A stretch of 64,000 nt of DNA from NCBI RefSeq assembly GCF_026191675.1, contig NZ_JAKRRY010000014.1:54116-118115 (forward strand). Direction: 5' to 3'. This document shows positions 1 to 8,691 of the stretch, piece by piece (the stretch's first letter is position 1; each line of letters starts with the position of its first letter). Source of the stretch: Vibrio qingdaonensis. GTDB taxonomy: Bacteria > Pseudomonadota > Gammaproteobacteria > Enterobacterales > Vibrionaceae. Both the position numbers and the translations under genes were made by a program. A model generated the notes under the pieces. The model worked only from the letters and a program-made list of their open reading frames with translations. It did no database searches and was not told the origin of the DNA.

Positions 1-1148
1 GTATTTACAATTTCTTCCGACGTCGCTTTATTCAATGCTTGTTCTGTTAATGCTTCCGTTGCTACTTGTTCAGCTCTTAGCGTTTCAGGCGCTACCAATT
101 CGTTATCACTTTCAGTAAATGACGTAGAATTACTGTCGGTCTCAGACGTACACTCTGCTGTCGTGCTATTGTTCTTAGCACGAGTCACATCGTGGCCATT
201 AGAAACCTCGCTCAATAGTGCGGTATCGTGAGTCGCCGCTTTAGGTGTGAGAGCTTCAGGTATGAGGGCTTTACTGCTTCCTTCAACATGCCCACTTAAA
301 GGCTCCTTAACCGTACGCTCTTCAGCAAGCGATTCACTTCCACCTCGCTTACTAGATCGTAAGCTTAATAAGTCTAACTTTCCAATCCTCACCATCCTGG
401 CGCTAATAAACACTAAGATCAGCAACGCCAACAAACTCGAGACCGATATAATGACTAACTGGTGGCCTAAATACGTCTCTGATTGCAGTCTTCGCTGAGC
501 CAACTCATTCACTACAGGGTGATTCACAACACGGTCAAGCAAAAATGCTGTATTCGCAGACTGAGCCAATAATACCGAAGCCTTCGAGTTTAATAACAAC
601 AAAGCTTGTTGATCCTGAAGGGGAAGCTTGTAAGCACTTTGCTGGATGCTTTCCAACTTCAGATACACCTGACGCGCTTCCATGGCATCGTTAAATAGAG
701 TTTCTAATACAATAGAAGACAATTTATGGCTAAGACGTTGCCCTTCCGGTGTGAGTGCTGGTAGTCCTACACTCATATTGGAGACAAACGCCTGAAGGCG
801 TGTCTCATCATGAGAAAGCTGCTCCGATTGTTCGACAAATCGCTCTAGAAGATAAACCATATGAGTGAAATCTGACGACATATCAGATTGCGTTAACGCC
901 TTTAACTGCATGGTCTGTGCGTAAATTATCTGCAGGTCTAATTCAATCTGTTGAGTCACTTTAGAGCGATAGGGTTGGGGAATAAATAGAACTTGGCGAA
1001 GTTTGTCGATACTAATGGATATTTCATCCACTAACTTCGTTGCTTGGTCTTCTTTAAACGATACTCGAAGCACCACTGCGACAACAATGGCCCACACGAA
1101 CAACGTAAAAATAGTGGCACGAAATAAAGACTTACGATATTTCAACAA
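1..1148 (-). CDS. Membrane sensor-like protein, C-terminal part outside the window
   Basis: An open frame of 382 codons runs off the left edge with no stop. I place the start at TTG 1148, because AAGGAAGGG lies 6 bases upstream and an in-frame TAA further upstream leaves no ATG. Residues about 8-27 form a first membrane segment. A mainly helical, presumably periplasmic region of about 200 residues follows, then a second membrane segment near residues 227-245 (ISVSSLLALLILVFISARI). After it comes a Ser/Thr/Glu/Ala-rich, low-complexity cytoplasmic linker of more than 100 residues that reaches the edge. This layout fits a bitopic sensor such as a histidine kinase, chemoreceptor or GGDEF/EAL protein, but the output domain is not visible, so the function is unassigned. 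It lies 77 bases downstream of yejK with no clear terminator between, so cotranscription is possible. Confidence 0.7.
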   Translation of the reverse strand, partial: MLKYRKSLFRATIFTLFVWAIVVAVVLRVSFKEDQATKLVDEISISIDKLRQVLFIPQPYRSKVTQQIELDLQIIYAQTMQLKALTQSDMSSDFTHMVYLLERFVEQSEQLSHDETRLQAFVSNMSVGLPALTPEGQRLSHKLSSIVLETLFNDAMEARQVYLKLESIQQSAYKLPLQDQQALLLLNSKASVLLAQSANTAFLLDRVVNHPVVNELAQRRLQSETYLGHQLVIISVSSLLALLILVFISARMVRIGKLDLLSLRSSKRGGSESLAEERTVKEPLSGHVEGSSKALIPEALTPKAATHDTALLSEVSNGHDVTRAKNNSTTAECTSETDSNSTSFTESDNELVAPETLRAEQVATEALTEQALNKATSEEIVN

Positions 1149-1225
1149 CGACAGCCCTTCCTTGGTATGACGAAGACTAAAAGCGCTACCTAAACGTAAC
1201 GCTTTATAAAGACAATGTTAGGACG

Positions 1226-2224
1226 TTAACGATTACGACTCAACTGGTCTCGCAAATTAGGTGGTGTGCCTTTGATGGTCAATGTGTCTGTTTCAGGATC
1301 ATAAAAGACGCGCTCACCTAATAACAAGCTATCAAAGCTGAGATTCAAACCACCGCCCGCACCAACAAACTTAGTGAGTTTACGCACCGTTGAGCGATCG
1401 GCAGGAAAACTTTCTTCCAATTCATAGCCCTGCTCTTGCGTGTAATCAAGAAATGAAGAGCCCTCATTGGCAGGTAGCTCTCCAGACAGTTCTCGAACCT
1501 GAACCTCATCACCCGTTTTAAGCTGTTCGTTACAGTACTCGTAAACTTGCTTTTTATAACTAACGGTCTCTTCTTTATCAAGTTGCGCATCAGCACAGAA
1601 GTCTTCCACCGCCTGCATCAAAATTGTATTTTGCTGTTTGGTATCTAATCCAACTTCAGCCTGCAGGAAATCTAAGAAGAAATCAGCAACCTTACGACCG
1701 ACTCGACCCTTAATGTACGTCAAATAACGATTCGAGTTTTTATCAACGTCATAGCTGGTCAAATCGATACGAGCAACGATATCCATTTTACCGATATCTA
1801 AATAATCAATAGCGCCAATGTTCAAACCTTCGGTGATTTGCAAGCTGTTATACGACGGTAATAAACCAATGAACAAGTACTCAGTAGCAAGCGACTGATA
1901 TTGTGCCATTACTAATGTGCCGGCATCCGCAAAGGGGTACTTGGCAAGCTCGGTTTTAAGACGTTGGGCACTATCTTGAGAGAACGAATAAAAATCTTTC
2001 TCACCATTTTTTAGCTCGTTAAGCCATACCTGAAAATCACTGTCATTTTTAAATGCACCAAAGCCCTTACCCGCCTTTGCATTAAAGACTCGATGCAGTT
2101 CAGCCACAAGGTTTTCTGTTGCGCTATCATTAGGAAGTAGTTCATCGCGATAGTGGACGGTTAGCTCTTCCTGCTCATTTATCGCTAACTGGTGTAAAAT
2201 AACGTTAGATAGGTTCAAACTCAT
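1226..2224 (-). CDS. yejK: Nucleoid-associated protein YejK (NdpA)
   Basis: A 332-residue protein of the NdpA/YejK family, a nucleoid-associated protein of gammaproteobacteria. The length agrees with the family (about 335). It begins MSLNLSNVILHQL, followed by the acidic and helical stretches and the KGFGAFK segment familiar from YejK orthologues. The start ATG at 2224 has only a weak ribosome binding site. It diverges from yejL across an 84-base gap that must hold both promoters. The yejK/yejL/yejM arrangement is conserved in enterics and vibrios, which strengthens the call. Its molecular role in the nucleoid is not well defined. Confidence 0.95.
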   Translation of the reverse strand: MSLNLSNVILHQLAINEQEELTVHYRDELLPNDSATENLVAELHRVFNAKAGKGFGAFKNDSDFQVWLNELKNGEKDFYSFSQDSAQRLKTELAKYPFADAGTLVMAQYQSLATEYLFIGLLPSYNSLQITEGLNIGAIDYLDIGKMDIVARIDLTSYDVDKNSNRYLTYIKGRVGRKVADFFLDFLQAEVGLDTKQQNTILMQAVEDFCADAQLDKEETVSYKKQVYEYCNEQLKTGDEVQVRELSGELPANEGSSFLDYTQEQGYELEESFPADRSTVRKLTKFVGAGGGLNLSFDSLLLGERVFYDPETDTLTIKGTPPNLRDQLSRNR

Positions 2225-2308
2225 AGTGAAATTATTATCGTTGCTGTTTCGTTTGTGATGCAGAGTAGGGTATCATAAGCCGCTTTCATTATCATTAGCA
2301 GAGTCTTT

Positions 2309-2524
2309 ATGCCAATTACATCGAAATATACCGACCAACAAGTAGAACAAATTTTAACCGAAATCGCAGCAGTGCTTGACAAACACGGCGCTGGCGCCGA
2401 ACTTTCACTAATGATTGCAGGAAATATCGCAACCAATGTCTTAAATAACGATGTTGCGCCTTCACAACGAGCAGCAATTGCGGAAAAATTCTCTAAAGCT
2501 CTGATTTCTTCTGTAGAAGCGTGA
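2309..2524 (+). CDS. yejL: YejL, UPF0352 family small protein
   Basis: A 71-residue cytoplasmic protein that matches the UPF0352/YejL family in size and sequence. Recognisable parts are the start MPITSKYTD, the helix with [16 protein letters not shown], and the [14 protein letters not shown] segment. The family is small, helical and of unknown function. It stands 38 bases before yejM in the same direction and is probably cotranscribed with it, as in E. coli. The ribosome binding site is modest (AGAG). I infer no function beyond family membership. Confidence 0.93.
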   Translation: MPITSKYTDQQVEQILTEIAAVLDKHGAGAELSLMIAGNIATNVLNNDVAPSQRAAIAEKFSKALISSVEA

Positions 2525-2562
2525 GAACAATACTAATTTAGGCACGGAATCAATAACGGCAA

Positions 2563-4386
2563 ATGGTAGATAGCGGAAATTCATACGGTGAGCGCGTCTC
2601 CCGACTCGTAGGTTGGGGACACTGGTTCGCGTTCTTCAATATCATTGCAGCGATGCTAGTAGGTACTCGCTATATTTCCGCGTCTCCGTGGCCGGACACC
2701 CTATTTGGTCAGATTTATCTTCTGACCTCATGGGTTGGTCACTTTGGGTTTCTCGTATTTGCACTCTATTTGCTCATACTGTTCCCGCTGACGTTTATTA
2801 TTCCATCTCGAAAACTGTTCCGGTTAATTGCCGTTTGTTTTGCCACTTTCGGCTTAACGGTTCTGCTCATTGATACTCAAGCTTATCAAACCATCAATCT
2901 ACACTTGTCTCCCGTAGTTTGGGAGCTGTTGTTTGGCGATGAAAGTAGCCCTGTCAGTAGCGACCTACAGCACCTATTTATTGTGTTACCCCCTATTTTC
3001 CTCGCGCAACTTGCGCTGTCGGAATGGGTATGGCGTAAACAACGCAAACTATCGCACACTCACATCGGTCGCCCTATTTCGGCGCTGTTTTTCCTATGCT
3101 TTATATCTAGTCATTTGATTTTCATTTGGGCAGATGCCTATTTTTACAATCCAATTACTGTGCAAAAGGCAAACTTCCCACTTTCTTATCCTATGACTGC
3201 CAAGTCATTTATGGAAAAGCATGGCCTGCTTGATCGCGAAGAGTACTTACAAAAATTAAAAGATAATGAAGGTTCGGTCGATCTCGTCTCTTACCCACTG
3301 TCTGAAATTGAGTTCAACCGCCGCTCTGAAAACCTCAATGTGCTGATCGTTAGTATCAATAATTTACGAAGTGACATGTTGTCGCCGGACGTGATGCCTG
3401 TTAGCTATGGTTTTTCGCTAAATAACCAAAACTTCTTGAATCATTACAGCTCAAGTAACGACGATTTTGGTGTGTTTGGCCTAATGTATGGTATTCCAAC
3501 CAGCTATGCGAGTAGCATTAAATCGCAAGGTACGCCGCCGTTATTTTTATCGACACTGCGAAAACAAGGGTATGCCTTTAAGCTCTTTAGCGGTGACAAC
3601 TTCGAAGATGACCTTTACCGAGATACCATTTTTAGGAATTACCCGTGGGTTGATATATCGAAAAATACCGATGGCACCCCCTCGGAAATCCCCATCAGTG
3701 ATAACGCAGCAATTGAACGCTGGCAACAATCCCTTATTAGCGATGGAAGTGAGCCTTGGTTTAGTTATATAGAACTGACTACGGTTGATAGTTTTGACAA
3801 CTATCAACCCGTGAAAGCAAACCTTTCACCTGAGCAACAATTCATTGCCGCCTATTCGGCCGCTGCAAGCGCTGCCGATTTTGAATTCGGAAAAATACTG
3901 CAAACACTTGTCGACCAAAAGTTGCTGGACAATACCATTGTAATTCTCACCTCCAACCATGGTACAGAATTTAATGAAACAAAAAGCCGCAGTTGGGGTT
4001 CAAATACTAATTACAGCCAATACCAATTAAAGGTTCCTTTAGTGATACATTGGCCTGGTAAGTTGGCGGCGGATTATACTCATATGACTAGCCACCTCGA
4101 TGTCCCCGTTACCATCATGCAGGATTTAAGTGGTGTTTCGACCAACGCTAAAAACTACAGCAGTGGACGTAACCTGTTTGATGAAAGAAAGCGCAAGTGG
4201 ATCATTGCAGGAGATACAAAAGAGCTGGCGTTGATCACCGACAATGACACCACGGTCGTCGACAAATTTGGTAACTACAGCCTTTATGATCGAGATTACC
4301 AGAAACTTGACGATAAAAACCCTCGCTTACCGATACTGATGCAAGGCTTTACCGAGTTACAGCGTTTCTACTCCAAAAGTCAGTAA
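2563..4386 (+). CDS. yejM: Inner-membrane sulfatase-fold protein YejM (PbgA/LapC)
   Basis: A 607-residue protein with five hydrophobic segments in roughly the first 190 residues, followed by a large periplasmic domain of the alkaline phosphatase/sulfatase fold (VLIVSINNLRSDML near residue 260, TIVILTSNHGTEFNE near residue 465). This is the YejM/PbgA/LapC architecture. In E. coli the protein senses periplasmic-leaflet lipopolysaccharide and controls LpxC proteolysis through LapB. Metal-binding residues of true sulfatases are only partly kept, as is usual for YejM, so it is probably a sensor rather than an enzyme. The start ATG at 2563 follows yejL closely. Confidence 0.93.
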   Translation: MVDSGNSYGERVSRLVGWGHWFAFFNIIAAMLVGTRYISASPWPDTLFGQIYLLTSWVGHFGFLVFALYLLILFPLTFIIPSRKLFRLIAVCFATFGLTVLLIDTQAYQTINLHLSPVVWELLFGDESSPVSSDLQHLFIVLPPIFLAQLALSEWVWRKQRKLSHTHIGRPISALFFLCFISSHLIFIWADAYFYNPITVQKANFPLSYPMTAKSFMEKHGLLDREEYLQKLKDNEGSVDLVSYPLSEIEFNRRSENLNVLIVSINNLRSDMLSPDVMPVSYGFSLNNQNFLNHYSSSNDDFGVFGLMYGIPTSYASSIKSQGTPPLFLSTLRKQGYAFKLFSGDNFEDDLYRDTIFRNYPWVDISKNTDGTPSEIPISDNAAIERWQQSLISDGSEPWFSYIELTTVDSFDNYQPVKANLSPEQQFIAAYSAAASAADFEFGKILQTLVDQKLLDNTIVILTSNHGTEFNETKSRSWGSNTNYSQYQLKVPLVIHWPGKLAADYTHMTSHLDVPVTIMQDLSGVSTNAKNYSSGRNLFDERKRKWIIAGDTKELALITDNDTTVVDKFGNYSLYDRDYQKLDDKNPRLPILMQGFTELQRFYSKSQ

Positions 4387-4412
4387 AACAAAGGTTTATA
4401 TCTATAATAGTG

Positions 4413-4441
4413 TTGACCAACGCATAATTGATCGTTTAAAT
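4413..4441 (+). promoter_or_regulatory. Sigma-70 type promoter of tRNA-Pro
   Basis: TTGACC (4413-4418) and TTAAAT (4436-4441) are separated by 17 bases. Transcription would start close to 4448, just before the tRNA at 4451. Confidence 0.6.
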
Positions 4442-4450
4442 TATTCCCAT

Positions 4451-4527
4451 CGGATATTAGCGCAGCTTGGTAGCGCACCACTCTGGGGGAGTGGGGGTCA
4501 CTGGTTCGAATCCAGTATATCCGACCA
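4451..4527 (+). tRNA. tRNA-Pro, anticodon GGG
   Basis: A 77-base cloverleaf with encoded CCA. The acceptor stem pairs CGGATAT with ATATCCG. The anticodon stem CCACT/AGTGG encloses CTGGGGG, which gives anticodon GGG. The T arm is CTGG-TTCGAAT-CCAG. The C at the first acceptor position is typical of bacterial tRNA-Pro. It has its own promoter and terminator. Confidence 0.96.
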
Positions 4528-4535
4528 TTATTTAG

Positions 4536-4562
4536 CCCCAAGTAGCAATACTTGGGGTTTTT
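4536..4562 (+). terminator. Intrinsic terminator after tRNA-Pro
   Basis: CCCCAAGTA pairs with TACTTGGGG across the loop GCAA, followed by TTTTT. It lies 8 bases after the tRNA end. Confidence 0.85.
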
Positions 4563-4645
4563 AGATAGTTTTGTATAAGTAATAGACATCTAAGCTCACT
4601 TTTTAACCCAACAGCGATTAATCGTATTTTTTGGATTAAAAAGGG

Positions 4646-4674
4646 TTTACAAAGAGTAAGATGGGCATTAATAT
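4646..4674 (+). promoter_or_regulatory. Sigma-70 type promoter of tRNA-Ser
   Basis: TTTACA (4646-4651) and TAATAT (4669-4674) with a 17-base spacer. The predicted start is near 4681, seven bases before the tRNA. Confidence 0.65.
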
Positions 4675-4687
4675 ACGCTGCAACAAC

Positions 4688-4778
4688 GGAGGGATGGCTG
4701 AGTGGTCGAAAGCACCGGTCTTGAAAACCGGCAAGGGTTAATAGCCCTTCTAGGGTTCAAATCCCTATCCCTCCGCCA
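4688..4778 (+). tRNA. tRNA-Ser, anticodon UGA
   Basis: A 91-base class II tRNA with encoded CCA. The acceptor stem pairs GGAGGGA with TCCCTCC. The anticodon stem CCGGT/ACCGG encloses CTTGAAA, anticodon TGA. A long variable arm (AAGGGTTAATAGCCCTT) is present, as expected for tRNA-Ser. The T arm is TAGGG-TTCAAAT-CCCTA. Confidence 0.96.
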
Positions 4779-4782
4779 CATT

Positions 4783-4814
4783 AAAAAAGCCTGCTGATTA
4801 TCAGCGGGCTTTTT
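4783..4814 (+). terminator. Intrinsic terminator after tRNA-Ser
   Basis: A GC-rich hairpin (GCCtGCTGA against TCAGCgGGC) is flanked by an A run and TTTTT, a few bases after the tRNA. Because of the flanking A and T runs it could also work for the protease gene arriving from the other strand. Confidence 0.85.
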
Positions 4815-4872
4815 GCTTTCTAGCGTATTATGAATTTAGACAACCACCGTAAAATCATCAAAACCACATCAT

Positions 4873-6552
4873 TTAGATACAAGCATCTATTTTCTTCCAT
4901 ACACTCCATTGAGATGAATGTGTCTCAGGGTCGTCGCCTTTTGTCCACCACTTCGCTTCATACTGATGCCCAGCATACTGTACTCGATCACCACCAAGGT
5001 ACACCTCACTACTGCTCCAAACTTGCAAGTTAGAGCAACTGCCGCCACCAGTATTCGCCTGTACCGCTATGGTCTGCGTCACGGCATCCGATAGACCACT
5101 ATTATCGATCACCGTGAGCGTTACCGCGTACTGTCCATCAATCGCGTAGCTGTGCGACGTTGTAGGCGATGATGCAGTGGAACCATCGCCAAACTTCCAG
5201 CTGTAAGTTACGATGCTCCCATCGCTATCCAATGACTGAGAGGCATCAAAACGACACTGACGCTGCTCACATTGGATATCAGCCTTAGCGAAAGGCGCTT
5301 GCTGAGTACCACCGCTATTCACTTGGCTATCTGGGATCCCTGCAGGGAAATGGCTGGCGATTTTTGGCCATATTTTACTAATGTGCGCCCCTTTGTTATA
5401 GCATCCACCTAAATGATGCAGCGCAATGACTTTGTTACTGCGTAATGCGACAACTGGAGAGCCAGATGAACCTCCTTCAGTATCACATAAATACCCAGCA
5501 TCCGTGCCAGCGCCTCGTCCATCAATGACAGGTTGGTCTACTTGGCATCGTGTTCCAGACGTATCCATTACCACGCCCAGCTCTTTCAAACGTCCTCCGG
5601 GATGCTGTGGTATGTAGATAGTCTCTGATTGCGAAGGAATACGAGGATCTAAACCTAAATATCCGAATGACTGAATCGCCGCAAAGTTGTTCACATTAAA
5701 CAAGGTGTAGTCTAACGTTGTGCCAGTTTCCAACAGTTGATTAGCTTGCACTTTCACTGTTGACGCTTTCGCACCGTTGCAACTTGCTAGCTGATAGTTA
5801 AACCATACCTCTGTATTCGCAGCTTCTGCCGCTGACTCAATACAGTGATTATTTGTCATCATGGTGTTATCAGGTCCAACTCGCCATGCGGTGCACAAAC
5901 TTCGCCCGCCAATCAACAAGCGTGCAACTGGCTTTGAGTGTTGATACTCATTACTATAGCTATTGGCATAACACGCTGCTGGTTGTTTGTTATCCGAGCC
6001 ACAGATAGACTCCTCACCAGCCGGACCCAAATTGATGACCTGCTCTACTTGCTCAACGGGCAAGCCGACTTGTAGATAGTCAACCGTAACGCTAGCTTGC
6101 TCTTTGACATTACTTGCCACTAAACGAATTTCAACGGCATCCCCTTCTATCGACATCGCATAGAATTGATGAATACCATCGTCTCCTCGGTTGCTATCCC
6201 ATGTTCTAGGAGTATTGTGAGTGCGACTATACTGGTAGACCTCATCTCTTTCTGGATCCGAAATCTCGAGTACGGCACCATCAGGCAGTGATACTTGGCT
6301 AAAGTGAACCTTTATAAAGCTCGCGCCAGGTTCAGAGAAAGACAGCGTGTTGGTTTCCCCTTCCAATTGTTGCTGCTCTACGAGGCCACTCGCTATCAGT
6401 TGAGTATTCATACTAATGGTATTCGATATAACGGGTAGTTCAGTCTGATCGTTCACTAGCGCCAAAGCAGAAAAGCTCAGACCATATGTGACGACTAGCG
6501 TGCTAGATACGCTCAAGGCTTTTCGCATCATGGCCGATAATTGTTTAACCAT
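4873..6552 (-). CDS. Secreted trypsin-like serine protease with PKD and chitin-binding (CBM5/12) modules
   Basis: The start is ATG 6552, since AAGGAAG stands just before it; the open frame extends 9 codons further up without such a site. The 559-residue product has a signal peptide (MVKQLSAMMRKAL, then a hydrophobic core ending ALA), a pro-region, and a chymotrypsin-fold domain with His in MTNNHCIES, an Asp candidate in TLDYTLFNV and the nucleophile Ser in GGSSGSPVVAL. Several cysteines suggest disulfides. A PKD domain follows (DSDGSIVTYSWKFGDGS). A C-terminal carbohydrate-binding module of the CBM5/12 type ends the protein (aromatics in VQYAGHQYEAKWWTKGDDP). The fold resembles lysyl endopeptidases of Lysobacter and Vibrio. 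I infer export, probably through type II secretion, and binding to chitinous surfaces. The cleavage preference is not readable. Confidence 0.88.
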   Translation of the reverse strand: MVKQLSAMMRKALSVSSTLVVTYGLSFSALALVNDQTELPVISNTISMNTQLIASGLVEQQQLEGETNTLSFSEPGASFIKVHFSQVSLPDGAVLEISDPERDEVYQYSRTHNTPRTWDSNRGDDGIHQFYAMSIEGDAVEIRLVASNVKEQASVTVDYLQVGLPVEQVEQVINLGPAGEESICGSDNKQPAACYANSYSNEYQHSKPVARLLIGGRSLCTAWRVGPDNTMMTNNHCIESAAEAANTEVWFNYQLASCNGAKASTVKVQANQLLETGTTLDYTLFNVNNFAAIQSFGYLGLDPRIPSQSETIYIPQHPGGRLKELGVVMDTSGTRCQVDQPVIDGRGAGTDAGYLCDTEGGSSGSPVVALRSNKVIALHHLGGCYNKGAHISKIWPKIASHFPAGIPDSQVNSGGTQQAPFAKADIQCEQRQCRFDASQSLDSDGSIVTYSWKFGDGSTASSPTTSHSYAIDGQYAVTLTVIDNSGLSDAVTQTIAVQANTGGGSCSNLQVWSSSEVYLGGDRVQYAGHQYEAKWWTKGDDPETHSSQWSVWKKIDACI

Positions 6553-6765
6553 AGTTCTTCCTTTAAATAGATAAAACACAACACTGTGTTACTCATTCAA
6601 AGTAGCCTCGAGGAAGATCACGGGCGCAACGGTTTGCTATCGAGGTTAAAATTTTCGAGAGAGATAAATACAATCTGTAATTGATATGTTTGTTGTCTTT
6701 CCGGTCTATACTACGGTGATCTGATTAGTCTGAGGTTGGACTATTATCAACAAGGAACAAGCTTT

Positions 6766-7674
6766 ATGTCTTTCATTCAAAAAATCTTCGCAGGTATCTT
6801 TTTCTTGGTATCAATGATGGCAACCGGCGCTATCGCATCTGACCATTTCCCATCACCACCCAATAAAATTCAGCACCCCTACCCCGATGTTGCGGTGACG
6901 ACATTAAAATCAGCCCAAACGCTGCTCAAAGAATTCGAGCAATATGACTATACATTGGCTGGCCTTGCTCAGTCTCACACGCTACCGGCCATCTATGTTG
7001 AGACGCTTCCTCATGACTTAAACTCGCTTCCAGTGAAACAAAAAACGTCTGGCTTCATCCGCCTATTGCTACCAACAATTAGCGAGGTAAATCAGCATAT
7101 TCTCGACGTTAGGCAAACGTTACTTACAATTGAGAAACGTCCTCAAACGAATTGGAGCAAAGCGGAACGACAATGGGTAGAGAGCCTTCTTAAAGACTAC
7201 GACGTCAAGTCAGGGAAAATTGAAGACTTACTACTTCAGGTGGACATTATTCCGGTAGGGATGGCGCTAGCGCAAGGCATTGATGAAAGCGGTTGGGGAA
7301 CCAGTCATTTCGCAATTGAAGGCAGTAACCTCTACGGTGAACATCTATCTTCACGCGGGGGCAAGTATCTCACCACACCTGGAGGGCACGTCAAAGTGGC
7401 TGCTTTTGATAACTTGTTCGCCGGTACGGCTAGCTATATGCATAATCTCAATACGACGGACGCGTACAAAGACATGTGGCTTCTTCGAAAGCAGTTGAGA
7501 AGCGAAAACAACTTAACGGGTCGTCAATTGATACAGGCATTATCACACTACTCAACCCGAGGACAAGCTTATGTCGATAATCTAGCGGCCCTGATCAAGC
7601 ATCATAATCTTGATTCATTCGACCATTTACAATTAGAGTCCGATAAGCCGACACGCATTCGCTTATCTAACTAG
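6766..7674 (+). CDS. bax: Bax-like glucosaminidase-domain protein
   Basis: About 302 residues from ATG 6766, chosen because AAGGA lies upstream; the frame stays open for 10 codons before it. An N-terminal signal or anchor (FAGIFFLVSMMATGAIA) precedes a helical region. The C-terminal half is a mannosyl-glycoprotein endo-beta-N-acetylglucosaminidase-type (Pfam Glucosaminidase) domain with the putative catalytic Glu in AQGIDESGWGTSHFA, then SNLYGE and the ASYMHNLNT segment. This matches E. coli Bax, a predicted peptidoglycan hydrolase. It is probably periplasmic and acts on cell-wall glycan, but its physiological role is unknown. It stands alone, with a hairpin region downstream. Confidence 0.85.
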   Translation: MSFIQKIFAGIFFLVSMMATGAIASDHFPSPPNKIQHPYPDVAVTTLKSAQTLLKEFEQYDYTLAGLAQSHTLPAIYVETLPHDLNSLPVKQKTSGFIRLLLPTISEVNQHILDVRQTLLTIEKRPQTNWSKAERQWVESLLKDYDVKSGKIEDLLLQVDIIPVGMALAQGIDESGWGTSHFAIEGSNLYGEHLSSRGGKYLTTPGGHVKVAAFDNLFAGTASYMHNLNTTDAYKDMWLLRKQLRSENNLTGRQLIQALSHYSTRGQAYVDNLAALIKHHNLDSFDHLQLESDKPTRIRLSN

Positions 7675-7675
7675 A

Positions 7676-7717
7676 TTGATATAAGTGCGTTGATAAAAGT
7701 GCATTGATAAAAGTGCG
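7676..7717 (+). repeat. Three tandem 14-base repeats
   Basis: The unit TTGATAWAAGTGCR occurs three times back to back directly after the bax stop codon, with two variable positions. The unit is not a multiple of three and lies outside any gene. A shorter fragment of the pattern follows. Confidence 0.85.
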
Positions 7718-7766
7718 TTTATATAACTGAACGGATATAACCAGACAGCGAAAATAGACCTCGGTC

Positions 7767-7797
7767 ATTATTGCTCAGCTAAGAGCTGAGCAATAAT
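7767..7797. terminator. Strong 14-bp hairpin between convergent genes, possible terminator
   Basis: ATTATTGCTCAGCT and AGCTGAGCAATAAT are perfect complements around an AAG loop. It lies between the ends of bax and the DUF2986 gene. There is no good T run on either side, so its action as a terminator is uncertain; it may be an mRNA 3'-end stabiliser. Confidence 0.5.
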
Positions 7798-7850
7798 GCG
7801 ATAGTATTGACGAGATTGACGACTAAAGAGAGTTACTGCTAACAAATTAC

Positions 7851-7880
7851 GTGTAATAGATAACAAGCTTGCTATTACAC
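7851..7880. repeat. Inverted repeat, 9-bp arms
   Basis: GTGTAATAG (7851-7859) and CTATTACAC (7872-7880) are perfect inverted copies around a 12-base loop, in the same convergent gap. Its function is unknown. Confidence 0.55.
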
Positions 7881-7918
7881 ATGGATGTGAGTCTTGCCAG
7901 CAAGGTGCACATTGTGCG

Positions 7919-8146
7919 TTACGACTCGATAGTGTTGTCCTGAGGAACAGAGGTTGCGTCTTGTTCAGCCGCGTCTTGCTCTTGAGTGTTTTCTGCTTGC
8001 GCCGAATCTAGTGCCGCTTGCTCCGCTTCCATTTTTGCGCGGTCAGCTTTAGAAATATAACGAGGCTTATTGCTCGTATGCTTCTTTGCGTTGGCTTTTT
8101 TCATTCTAGCTTTATGTATTTGATTGATCTTTTTCTTACGGTTCAT
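7919..8146 (-). CDS. DUF2986 family small basic protein
   Basis: A 75-residue protein starting MNRKKKINQIHKARMKKAN, with a strongly basic first half and the KPRYISKADRAKME segment that I associate with DUF2986, a short family of vibrios and related marine bacteria. The second half is acidic and Gln/Ala-rich and looks disordered. There are no cysteines, membrane segments or known catalytic motifs. The very basic N-terminus could bind nucleic acid or the ribosome, but that is inference. It faces bax convergently. Confidence 0.75.
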   Translation of the reverse strand: MNRKKKINQIHKARMKKANAKKHTSNKPRYISKADRAKMEAEQAALDSAQAENTQEQDAAEQDATSVPQDNTIES

Positions 8147-8202
8147 CGCAGCGGTTACTCGTCTATATTATGAAGCGGAGCATAATAGCGCCCTCTTCTC
8201 AC

Positions 8203-8691
8203 TTAATCCAGTCGATTCACTTCATCATCACAGCCTTGGACAAAACTACCAAGATGATAAGAGTGCAGCTGTTGTTCAATCAAAGGCAAAATTTTCTCAT
8301 GTATGTCACTCGGAAAAGTTTTCATCGACGCTAATTGAGATAATGGTACCCATTCAACCGCATGGATATAGGATTGGTCATTGAGACCATCTAAGTTTGA
8401 CAAACTCAGCTCACCCTCCCAACGGCTAATCTGATAAAACAACTCGACATGATACGTATCACGTGAAGTTTCAAGAAATTCACGAATGAAAAGCAACTCA
8501 CCTACATCGACATCCAACCCGGTTTCTTCTTTATACTCTCTAATGAGGGCATGCTTACTGCTTTGGTCCGAGCTTTCCAAACCACCTCCAGGCGGTATCC
8601 AATACTCCCCTGAATAGGGATCTTTTACTCGTAGTAGCAAAATCTCATCGCCATTGATGGCAATGCCTGCCGCGCGAATGCGGTGTTTCAT
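8203..8691 (-). CDS. Nudix hydrolase
   Basis: A 162-residue single-domain Nudix protein. The Nudix box runs from GGGLESSDQ to REYKEETGL (residues about 35-58). The catalytic REYKEE part is intact, but the Glu that normally precedes it by eight residues is Gln. The family hydrolyses nucleoside diphosphates linked to another group; the substrate cannot be told from sequence. Its ATG overlaps the stop of the upstream deacetylase-family gene by 4 bases, so the two are translationally coupled. Confidence 0.88.
   Translation of the reverse strand: MKHRIRAAGIAINGDEILLLRVKDPYSGEYWIPPGGGLESSDQSSKHALIREYKEETGLDVDVGELLFIREFLETSRDTYHVELFYQISRWEGELSLSNLDGLNDQSYIHAVEWVPLSQLASMKTFPSDIHEKILPLIEQQLHSYHLGSFVQGCDDEVNRLD

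Noticed and set aside
247..498. 83-codon plus-strand frame near the left end
   Set aside because: It lies opposite the membrane segment and linker of the sensor-like gene, whose own frame is open throughout.
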